64,000 bases of DNA, taken from contig NZ_JANFLU010000011.1 in the NCBI RefSeq assembly GCF_024385525.1, positions 550,066-614,065 on the forward strand, read 5' to 3'. The position numbers and the translations under genes were made by a program. The notes below the pieces were generated by a model that saw only the letters and a program-made list of their open reading frames with translations, ran no database searches and was not told the DNA's origin. This DNA is from Arthrobacter sp. zg-Y238 (GTDB lineage: Bacteria; Actinomycetota; Actinomycetes; Actinomycetales; Micrococcaceae). Shown here piece after piece: positions 52,304 through 59,652 of the stretch (the stretch's first letter is position 1; every line of letters begins with the position of its first letter).

Positions 52304-55300
52304 TCAGCGCCGCGCTTCTCCCGCCAACACGTCGCTGGCCGTCTCGTTCCAGAACAGCTGTAGGGTCTGCACCGGCCGTCCCGGCTGGACCAACTGGGCG
52401 CGTCCGGGTGGCAGCGCCCGGGCCCGGACACCGTTAATGAGCGTGCCTTCCCCGCGGTCGCCCGAGAGGATCAGCGCCGCGGCACCGGAATCACGCAGGG
52501 CCGTGAAGAAGGACTCGTACATGCCCCGGCTGGCACCCCGGACCCGGCGGGAAAGCACTGCGTGCAGCCCGATCTCCGGGGCCAGCGGCAGGAAGGGCGT
52601 CAACCTGCTCAGGGGCGAGGAGCCGCCGGCGGTCAGTACGTCATAGTCGTCGATCACCAGCACCACCCGTGGCAGGGCGGCGACCTCTTCGGGGGTGGCA
52701 CTGATCCGTTTCTGCAGCTCGCCGGCGACGGCGGACGCCAGCTGTTCGGCCAGGGCTGCGCTCGTGGCGTATCCGCCCAGATAATCTTCCGGCACCTCAT
52801 CTGCGAGCGTGCGGCGCGGATCGAACACCGCGAACACAATGTCCTCGGCGTTGTGCTGTTCGGCCAGACGGCGGATCACCGATCGCATGGCGTTGGTCTT
52901 GCCGGCGCCGTCGTCGCCCATGATCACCAGATGGCGTTCCTTGTTGTGCAGGTCCAGCAGCTCGGTGCCCAGGTCGGTCTCGCGCTGGCCCAGCGGCACC
53001 GTGGCCGGGGCCGCCGGTGTGGGTGCGGTTGCTGCGTCCACCACTGCCGGCAGCACGCGGACCTGCATGGCGCGTTCGTCCGTGGAGGCGGAAACCGCAT
53101 CCACAAGATCCCGCATCCCGGAGTTGGCGGTGTCCGGGTCCGATTCGGAGTCGATGCGGGGCAGGGCAAAATGCCCCTGGAGCTTCCGGTCCGTCATTGC
53201 CCGGCCGGGTGTCCCCGGGCTCACGGACTCGGCCAGTTTCCGGCCGTGCGCCGACTCCCCGGGATCGGACAGGCGCAGTTCAATCCGGTTGCCGAAGAAG
53301 CTTTGCTGCGCAATGCGGATTTCGTTCATCCGCGAGCAGGTCACCACCACATGGATGCCGTATCCGCCGCCGCGGCTGATCAGGGCGTGTACGGATTTTT
53401 CAATCTCTTCGAACTCGTCCGAGAGCTGGCCGTAACCGTCCAGTACCATCACGATGTCCGCACTCGGCAGCTCCGGGATGCCGCCCTGCGCGCACAGGCG
53501 GCGCAGAGTGGGCAGGGAGTCGATCTGGTACTTCTCGAAGATACGTTCGCGCTGCGAGAGCATGGCGAGGATTTCGTCGACGGTACGGCGGACCACCTCG
53601 CGGTTGGTGCGGACCGCCACGCCGCCCACATGGGGGAGCCCTTCGAGCGGAACCAGCCCGCTGCCGAGGAGGTCAATGGCGTAGATGCCTACTTCGGCCG
53701 GCGAGTGGGTCAGGGACAGGCTGGCGACGAGCGTGCGCAGGGCCGTGCTCTTGCCGGTCTGCGGTCCGCCGACAATGGCCGCATTGCCGCCGTTGGCTGC
53801 CAGGTCCACTTCCCAGATGCCCTGCCACTGCTTCGCCGGATCATCGAGCAGCCCTACCGGGATCTTCAAGCCGCCGCCGGTGGCCAGACGGATGCCCTGG
53901 CTCGTGGTGTCCAGCCCGCCCGCGGCGATATCCAGCGCAATGCCTCCCGGGAGCGGCGGCAGCCAGATCGGTTCGACGGCGCGGGGGAATTTCGCGAGCG
54001 TGTCCATCAGGGTGGAGAGCACCGTGGGGCCGGTGGTCCGTTTGGAGGCGGAGGTCGACGCCGGTTTGGCGGGGTCCTGCTGCACGGCCTCTTCGAGGGT
54101 CGCGGCATACCGCGGGACGCGCAGGACGGCGGGTCGTCCGGCGTCGTCGGTTTCCGGCTCGTCCTCTTCTTCCATCTCGAGCGGGCCGGACACGTATCCG
54201 GACTTGAACCGGGTGTACGTGGTGGTGTCCACCTTCAGGTACCCGAACCCGGGGACCGGCGGCAGGTGGAAGGCGTCGGGGGTGTCCAGCACGGTCCGGG
54301 ACTCAGCTTCGGAGAGTGTGCGCAGGCCGATCCGGTAGGACAAATAGGTGTCCAGGCCGCGAAGCTTGCCGCCCTCGATGCGCTGGCTGGAGAGCAGCAG
54401 GTGCACGCCGATCGACCGGCCGATGCGGCCGATGGACAGGAAGAGCTCAATGAAGTCCGGGCGTGCGGTCAACAGCTCGCCGAATTCGTCAATGATGACC
54501 ACCAGGTGCGGCAGCGGCGCCAGGTCTTTGCCCTGGGAGAGCAGCTCCTGCCGGTGCAGCTGGTAGTCGGTGATGTTGGCGAGGTTGCCGGCCTCCTTGA
54601 GGACTTCCTGCCGGCGCTGGATTTCACCGGAGAGGCTGGCATAGACGCGTTCGATCAGGCTGACGTCGTCGGAAAGGTTGGTGATGACGCCGGTGACCTG
54701 GGGTGCGTTGGCGAAGGGGGCAAAGGTGGCGCCGCCCTTGTAGTCCACCAGCACCATGGCCAGCACCTCGGGGGAGTGCGTGGCCAGCAGTCCCACCACG
54801 AGGCTGCGCAGCATTTCGGACTTGCCGGAGCCGGTGGCACCCACGCACAGGCCGTGCGGGCCGTGCCCGAACTGTGCCGATTCCTTCAAATCCAGCAGGG
54901 CCGGCCGCCCGCGGTCATCGGGACCCAGCGGAACCCGCAGGAAGTCCACCTCGCCGCGGGGCTTCCACAACCGGCGGATATCGGCTTCATCCAGCCGCGG
55001 GGAGAGGCCCAGCATCTCCAGGAACCCCTGGGAGTTTTCCGAGGAATCGTGTTCCATCGAATCGGGGGACAGCCGCAGCGGGGCCAGGCTGCGGGCCAGG
55101 GACTGGGCGAGCGGGACCGGCAACTGGTCCAGGGTGCCAGCCTCGACCACCGGCTCCACGGGGTCGGTCCGGTAGTTTTCCACCCGGAACCCCTCGCCGT
55201 CCTCACTGATGCGGATCGCCACTTCGCTGGGTTCCTGCCGGCGTTCCTTCACCAGGAACAGTGTGGTGATCCCCAGGGCGCCGGGCGAGGACTGCTTGTC

Positions 55301-56311
55301 CGGGACTGCCAGCTCCACCGGCAGCTCTCCGTAGGAATCGGCTACCACCATCAGGCGGGGCAGCGCCGTGCCCACACCTCCGCGCAGGAAGTTTTTCCGG
55401 GACTCCGCGGCCAGGCTGGAACGTCCGTGGAGGTCATCGGCCAGCAGGTCCGACAAGATGTCCATGGACGGGGCCAGCCGCCGGACCGGCCCGGTGCGGT
55501 GAGTGCTTTTCTGGTCCGCCAAGTGCGGCAGCCAGGTGGCCCACTCCCAGTTTTCCCGTTCGGCTTCGGGCACGGCCAGGGCCAGATGGAGGTCCTCCGG
55601 GGAATGGAAGGCCGCACCCTGGACCAGCAGGAGACGGCTGACCCGCAGCACGAACTCCCTGGAGCCGACAACGCTGACATTTCCGGCGCAGTCCAGCGGT
55701 ACCGTCAACGGCAGTTCGGGGCTGGACTCGTAGCGCCGCTTGAGGATCTCCAGTTCCGTCATCATGAAGGTGTCACTCTGCATCACGGCAGAGCCGGAGT
55801 TCATGATCTGCACTTCACGGTTCTGCCGCGGCCCGGTACCGATGCGCACGTCCAGGAAATCCTCGTTGTGCCGCCGCCGCTCCCAGATGCGGCGGGTATT
55901 GCGGATGATGTCGAACAGGGCGTCCGGCGGCGGGCTGGCGATGCGGGCCACCTTGACGGCCGTGTGTTCCTCGGTGCGGAGCGTGGCGCGGCAGCGTTCG
56001 AGGTATTCGAGATAGTTTTCCCGCCGGTCCTTGCGCTGGCGGCCCTGCTTTCCGCGCTGGCTGACCATCATGATGACGGAGGCCAGGATGGTCACCACCA
56101 TGGCCAGTGCACCCACGGCGGCCAACGGGGAGCCGCGGAAGAGCATCATGACCGTCATGGAGACGCCGGCGCCGAGCAGGGGTACCAGCGACATCATGTT
56201 CATGCCGCCCTTGCCCTGTTCCATCTGCGGCGGGGCGTCCATGGTGAACGGTTCCAGGCCGCGGGCGGGGGCCGTGGTCCGGGCAGGCCGGTGCAGGATC
56301 CGGACGCTCAT
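52304..56311 (-). CDS. eccC: Type VII secretion ATPase EccC (FtsK/SpoIIIE family)
   Basis: A 1335-aa membrane-bound motor. Two N-terminal helices (about 40-82) are followed by three ATPase domains. ATPase 1 has GATGSGKS (Lys497), VLVDYKGG and IIDEFGEL (Asp608-Glu609), a complete site. ATPase 2 has GGPQTGKS (Lys854) but VLDGYGQL, with Gly in place of the catalytic Glu. ATPase 3 has GDDGAGKT (Lys1138) and VIDDYDVL (Asp1221-Asp1222). This matches the active-first, degenerate-second/third pattern of EccC. There is no N-terminal FHA domain, unlike Firmicute EssC. ATG 56311 overlaps the MinD-like stop (ATGA). WXG100 proteins at 62336 onward are the probable substrates. Confidence 0.95.
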   Translation of the reverse strand: MSVRILHRPARTTAPARGLEPFTMDAPPQMEQGKGGMNMMSLVPLLGAGVSMTVMMLFRGSPLAAVGALAMVVTILASVIMMVSQRGKQGRQRKDRRENYLEYLERCRATLRTEEHTAVKVARIASPPPDALFDIIRNTRRIWERRRHNEDFLDVRIGTGPRQNREVQIMNSGSAVMQSDTFMMTELEILKRRYESSPELPLTVPLDCAGNVSVVGSREFVLRVSRLLLVQGAAFHSPEDLHLALAVPEAERENWEWATWLPHLADQKSTHRTGPVRRLAPSMDILSDLLADDLHGRSSLAAESRKNFLRGGVGTALPRLMVVADSYGELPVELAVPDKQSSPGALGITTLFLVKERRQEPSEVAIRISEDGEGFRVENYRTDPVEPVVEAGTLDQLPVPLAQSLARSLAPLRLSPDSMEHDSSENSQGFLEMLGLSPRLDEADIRRLWKPRGEVDFLRVPLGPDDRGRPALLDLKESAQFGHGPHGLCVGATGSGKSEMLRSLVVGLLATHSPEVLAMVLVDYKGGATFAPFANAPQVTGVITNLSDDVSLIERVYASLSGEIQRRQEVLKEAGNLANITDYQLHRQELLSQGKDLAPLPHLVVIIDEFGELLTARPDFIELFLSIGRIGRSIGVHLLLSSQRIEGGKLRGLDTYLSYRIGLRTLSEAESRTVLDTPDAFHLPPVPGFGYLKVDTTTYTRFKSGYVSGPLEMEEEDEPETDDAGRPAVLRVPRYAATLEEAVQQDPAKPASTSASKRTTGPTVLSTLMDTLAKFPRAVEPIWLPPLPGGIALDIAAGGLDTTSQGIRLATGGGLKIPVGLLDDPAKQWQGIWEVDLAANGGNAAIVGGPQTGKSTALRTLVASLSLTHSPAEVGIYAIDLLGSGLVPLEGLPHVGGVAVRTNREVVRRTVDEILAMLSQRERIFEKYQIDSLPTLRRLCAQGGIPELPSADIVMVLDGYGQLSDEFEEIEKSVHALISRGGGYGIHVVVTCSRMNEIRIAQQSFFGNRIELRLSDPGESAHGRKLAESVSPGTPGRAMTDRKLQGHFALPRIDSESDPDTANSGMRDLVDAVSASTDERAMQVRVLPAVVDAATAPTPAAPATVPLGQRETDLGTELLDLHNKERHLVIMGDDGAGKTNAMRSVIRRLAEQHNAEDIVFAVFDPRRTLADEVPEDYLGGYATSAALAEQLASAVAGELQKRISATPEEVAALPRVVLVIDDYDVLTAGGSSPLSRLTPFLPLAPEIGLHAVLSRRVRGASRGMYESFFTALRDSGAAALILSGDRGEGTLINGVRARALPPGRAQLVQPGRPVQTLQLFWNETASDVLAGEARR

Positions 56312-57276
56312 GCCGTGGCCCTCGCGAGGACGCCGGCGGCAAGGGAGGCTGCCTCGAGACGGGTTCGGCGGGCCAGCAGTGCAAGGCTGATTTCCACTCC
56401 GGCTGCGAGGTGCCGGTCGTATCCCAGCCCGACGGCGTCGATACCCATGCGCGTCAGACGGCGGGCTTCGGCGTCGGCGCGGAACGGTCCGTCCGGCAGG
56501 TTCCGGACCACCACCACCAGCAGCGGCACGGAGGCCAGTGCCGGGTCCCGCCGCCAGGCCGTGGCGTACAGGCCGGCATCTTCCAGGCCCGCTACGGAGG
56601 CAGTCGTCGCGAAGACCGCCAGATGGGATTGGGAAAGCGCCCAACGCGTGCTGGGGAGCTCCAGTCCGGTGCCGCAGTCCATGACGGTGATGGGGCAATA
56701 CCGGGAGATGGCCAGGGACAGTGCCTTGGCGGCGGCGTCGTCGGCTGCCGGCCGTCCGCCGGTGCCGCGGCGCCCGGTGACCAGCAGGTTCCCGCGGCCG
56801 GCGGGTGTCAGCAGCGCCGAGAGATCAGCCAGCGACGTCGGGGGGCGGCGGGACAGTTCGGCGGCGGCGATATCCAGGGAGGCTGCGTCGGGGACCCCGG
56901 TGCGCAACGCCAGCGTGCCGCCGGAGGGGGCGTTGTCCAGGACCGTAACGGCATCGGTGCGCATGGAGGAGTAGACCGATCCGAGCAGGGCCGCCAGCGT
57001 GGTCTTCCCGGCACCGCCGCGGGAGCCCACGACGGCGATGCGCCGGCCCGTGGCCACCGGTGCCTGCGCACCGGCCGCAGCCTCGGCCAGACGGTGCGGA
57101 TAATCATCCCCGCGGAAGAGGTTCCCCGCGGAGCTGACCGACCGGCGGAGCAGGCCTTCGGCAGGGCGGGTCCGCAAGGTCCGGCGGAGCCGCTGTGGGG
57201 TTGATTCGAAGCCGTCCGGGGTGGCGGCACCGGGGGCACCGTAGGGCAGCGGCCCGGCGTTCACGGGTGAGCTCAT
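56308..57276 (-). CDS. MinD/ParA-like P-loop ATPase of the type VII locus
   Basis: A 322-aa protein. An N-terminal extension of about 75 residues precedes RRIAVVGSRGGAGKTTLAAL, a deviant Walker A with GG-GKTT (Lys91). TDAVTVLDNAPSGGTLALRT and later ITVMDCGTGLELPSTRWAL give the MinD/CpaE-like order. Such ATPases accompany ESX systems (EspI-like) and may sense energy state or position the machine. GGAGGA lies 8 bp before ATG 57276. It lies between eccD and eccC and overlaps eccC by 4 bp. Confidence 0.88.
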   Translation of the reverse strand: MSSPVNAGPLPYGAPGAATPDGFESTPQRLRRTLRTRPAEGLLRRSVSSAGNLFRGDDYPHRLAEAAAGAQAPVATGRRIAVVGSRGGAGKTTLAALLGSVYSSMRTDAVTVLDNAPSGGTLALRTGVPDAASLDIAAAELSRRPPTSLADLSALLTPAGRGNLLVTGRRGTGGRPAADDAAAKALSLAISRYCPITVMDCGTGLELPSTRWALSQSHLAVFATTASVAGLEDAGLYATAWRRDPALASVPLLVVVVRNLPDGPFRADAEARRLTRMGIDAVGLGYDRHLAAGVEISLALLARRTRLEAASLAAGVLARATA

Positions 57277-57367
57277 GGCTATAGTCCTCCACCGGCCGGG
57301 GCGGCCGGATCAGCGGGATGGAAGGTGTCGGATGGCGGGCAGACCCGTGGATGAGGCGATTCGCGCA

Positions 57368-58693
57368 TCAGAAGCTGCCCAGCAGCTGGGAGTAGATGCC
57401 GAACATCCCGATGACCAGGGGAATAGAGGCCAGGATGGCGAAGGTCTCCAGGCGTTTGGCGAGCAGCCGGATGCGGGCTTCGGCGTGGTCCGGCAGATCA
57501 AGGGTCAGGCTGACCGCGATGCAGGCGGCGAGAACCAGTACCGCCAGGCCCACAGCCCAGGGCGCGGAGGAGAAGAACCGCAGGGACGCCACCGTGAGGG
57601 CGGCCAGCCCCACACCCGATGCGGCGTACAGCGAGATGCGTTCGGCCGCGAGCGGGAAGGACCGCGCCCGCAGGAAAACCGCCAGGGTCAGGGCGAACAG
57701 CAGCGGCAGCGTCCATTTCTGGTGCTCCGTGTCGGTGCCGAGCACCCAGAGCCCCAACGCTATGGAAACCGACGTGAGGATCGCGCCCAGGGTGAGCCCC
57801 CGATGGGCACCGGCCACGGCCTCGAGCGCATCCGTCCTGCTGATGGTTCCACCCGTGGCACGCTGGTCATCCAGGGTTGCCAGGCCGGAGGCGGACAATG
57901 CCAGTTTCGGGAGCAGGCCGAGCAGGAGAACACTCGATACCGCGGCCAGTGCTGCCGCGCGGGGAGGGCTCTCGGAAATGAGTCCCGCCGCCGCCCAGAT
58001 GACGGTGGCCAGGGCAAGGGTGCCGGCGCCCGTGAAGAGCGCCCGCGGGTTGGCTGCGCTGAGTCCCACTCCCACAAGGGTCAGTACGGACAATCCGGCG
58101 ATCAACAGCAGGGTTGTTTCCGGGTCCAGATCTCCGCGCAGCAGGGCGCCGAGTCCCAGCAGCCAGCCGGCCCCCTGCAGGGTTGGACCGATGGCGGAGG
58201 TTCGGGGCGGCCGTGCCAGCGCGGTGCCGGCAGTGAGGAGTACCAGGGATGCGGAGAGCAGCAGCCACCAGGCGTCGTCGGGGGCCACCGAGCCCAGCAG
58301 GATCTCAGCCCCTGCCCACAGACCGACGGCGGCGGAGACACCGGCGGTCAGCTCCCGGAACCTGTCGGTCCAACGTCCCGATACAGCCTCGGTCTCGCTG
58401 ACCACCAGGTCCGTGACGTCATAGACGACGGCGGCGGGCGGCGCCTCGGAGGCGTTGCAGAGCAGCAGAGAGGAACCATCGGCTATTTCCGCGCTGCTCA
58501 GCGTGCTCTCCGCGGCCAGCTCCGTGCCGTCGGGTCCGACCAGTACCTTGGCGGCTACCTCGTCCGCCGGCTGGTCGTTCAGCAGCTCCAGTACCTGCGG
58601 CATCAGTGCGCCGACGGGCTGGTCCGACGGCAGCAGCAGGTCCAGATGGCGCCGGGAGCCGATCAGTGTCACTCGGGTGAAGGCATGGGCCAT
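57368..58693 (-). CDS. eccD: Type VII secretion integral membrane protein EccD
   Basis: A 441-aa protein. Residues about 1-85 form a ubiquitin-like (YukD-type) domain: MAHAFTRVTLIGSRRHLDLLLP, then GTELAAESTLSSAEIADGSS. About eleven hydrophobic helices follow (from about residue 120), the standard EccD layout that builds the membrane vestibule around EccB/EccC. ATG 58693 starts 5 bp after the stop of the EccB-like gene; the frame is open to 58942 but that extension lies inside the upstream gene. Three loci-mates (EccB-like, MinD-like, EccC) are on the same strand. Confidence 0.9.
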   Translation of the reverse strand: MAHAFTRVTLIGSRRHLDLLLPSDQPVGALMPQVLELLNDQPADEVAAKVLVGPDGTELAAESTLSSAEIADGSSLLLCNASEAPPAAVVYDVTDLVVSETEAVSGRWTDRFRELTAGVSAAVGLWAGAEILLGSVAPDDAWWLLLSASLVLLTAGTALARPPRTSAIGPTLQGAGWLLGLGALLRGDLDPETTLLLIAGLSVLTLVGVGLSAANPRALFTGAGTLALATVIWAAAGLISESPPRAAALAAVSSVLLLGLLPKLALSASGLATLDDQRATGGTISRTDALEAVAGAHRGLTLGAILTSVSIALGLWVLGTDTEHQKWTLPLLFALTLAVFLRARSFPLAAERISLYAASGVGLAALTVASLRFFSSAPWAVGLAVLVLAACIAVSLTLDLPDHAEARIRLLAKRLETFAILASIPLVIGMFGIYSQLLGSF

Positions 58694-58698
58694 GGCGG

Positions 58699-59043
58699 CT
58701 AGGATCCTGTCTGCATCGAAAAGGCAACGTTGTACCGGCCGCCGGCGGGGCCGGCGTCGTAATCCGCCCCGTGGGGGTCCGAAGAGCGGTGCGGAGCAGA
58801 GTTTTGCTGCCGGCGCTGTTCTTCCTGCTTTTGGCGGTTCTCTTCCAGGAGGTTGCTGACAAAGGAGTACCCCACGCAGACCGCGGCGATGACTGCTGCG
58901 GCCGCCACGCTGAACAGGAACAGGCGCACGCTGTCCATCCACCGGCGCTCGTTCGGGTTTTCCCCGTACAGCAGGGCGCCGAGCAGCCGGTTCCGGCGCA
59001 CGGTCACGGATTCGATCAGCTGATTGTCATAATCGCTCGCCAA
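58699..59043 (-). CDS. Miniature EccB-like single-pass membrane protein
   Basis: A 114-aa protein. It reads MASDYDNQLIESVTVRRNRL, then ALLYGENPNERRWMDSVR, a membrane helix (about 41-62), a charged segment EENRQKQEEQRRQ and a polar tail. The start, basic segment and single helix correspond to the cytoplasmic N-terminus and helix of EccB, but the roughly 400-residue periplasmic domain is absent. TTG 59043 is favoured because GGGGGG lies about 7 bp upstream and the product then begins like EccB (MAS...). ATG 59079 would add 12 residues. First gene of the minus-strand eccB-like/eccD/minD-like/eccC operon. Confidence 0.7.
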   Translation of the reverse strand: MASDYDNQLIESVTVRRNRLLGALLYGENPNERRWMDSVRLFLFSVAAAAVIAAVCVGYSFVSNLLEENRQKQEEQRRQQNSAPHRSSDPHGADYDAGPAGGRYNVAFSMQTGS

Positions 59044-59222
59044 AATAAGTCCCCCCACCACTTGGACAAGTACCGACATATCCTTACACGATCCGGGTGG
59101 GGTCTGCGTCACACTCGCCGGAGCCGCACCGTTGAAGCTGAGGCGTACGTTGTGTGTGTCGGGCCACGGGTGCTAAAGCTTGACTAATTACTTACCGCAC
59201 ACGCACCGATGAAGGAGCCGCA
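59044..59222. promoter_or_regulatory. Divergent promoter region of the secretion operon and the DUF6457 gene
   Basis: A 179-bp spacer separates the EccB-like gene (minus) from the DUF6457 gene (plus). It contains the GGGGGG ribosome-binding site of the former. A short AT-richer stretch near 59175-59195 (GACTAATTACTTACC) could hold the plus-strand -10. No precise promoter is claimed. Confidence 0.35.
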
Positions 59223-59540
59223 ATGAGCACCAACCCGGAGATGGAAGAGCGCCGACTGAACGACTGGAGCAGGCGCCTCACCCAGGCGCTGCAGATCCTG
59301 GATCTTGAAGTGGACCACAAGATGCTTGTGGAGCTGGGGGAGAAATCGGCCGAGACCGTTGCAGACAACGCGGGCCTGGTCAGCGCCTTTGTGGTCGGGT
59401 ACGCAGCCGGACTCACCACTACCAGCGGGCGGAAATCCTCCGAAGAAGCGGTTCAAAAGGCGGCAGACACCGCCTTCCAGCTGGCCGAGACCGGTCTGGA
59501 AGGGCCGGACCAGCCGGGTTGGAAGGGCTCTGCCCAGTAA
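59223..59540 (+). CDS. DUF6457 domain protein (molybdenum-cofactor associated)
   Basis: A 105-aa, helical cytoplasmic protein: LNDWSRRLTQALQILDLEVD, ETVADNAGLVSAFVVGYAAG, then a polar tail. This is the DUF6457 pattern, frequently adjacent to or fused with molybdopterin-guanine dinucleotide biosynthesis proteins. That fits its convergent neighbour, a molybdopterin oxidoreductase. Its own biochemical role is unknown. AAGGAG lies 7 bp before ATG 59223. It lies between two type VII gene groups but appears functionally unrelated to them. Confidence 0.8.
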   Translation: MSTNPEMEERRLNDWSRRLTQALQILDLEVDHKMLVELGEKSAETVADNAGLVSAFVVGYAAGLTTTSGRKSSEEAVQKAADTAFQLAETGLEGPDQPGWKGSAQ

Positions 59541-59586
59541 GCAGCACGTTGGGGCCAGGTCATTGCGGGCCCACCCATCCGAAGAT

Positions 59587-59620
59587 ACAACAGGCCAGGA
59601 CCGAAGTCCTGGCCTGTTGT
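59587..59620. terminator. Bidirectional hairpin terminator
   Basis: ACAACAGGCCAGGAC and GTCCTGGCCTGTTGT form a perfect 15-bp stem with a 4-nt loop (CGAA). It stands between the convergent ends of the DUF6457 gene and the oxidoreductase gene. Confidence 0.85.
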
Positions 59621-59652
59621 GCGTCTTGGCTGTTGCTGCCTACGTGGGTGCC

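Noticed and set aside
52562..56974. A 1470-codon open frame on the plus strand opposite eccC and the MinD-like gene.
   Set aside because: It is an antisense shadow in GC-rich DNA: composition is Gly/Gln/His/Arg-rich without domains, while the minus strand encodes clear EccC and P-loop motifs.
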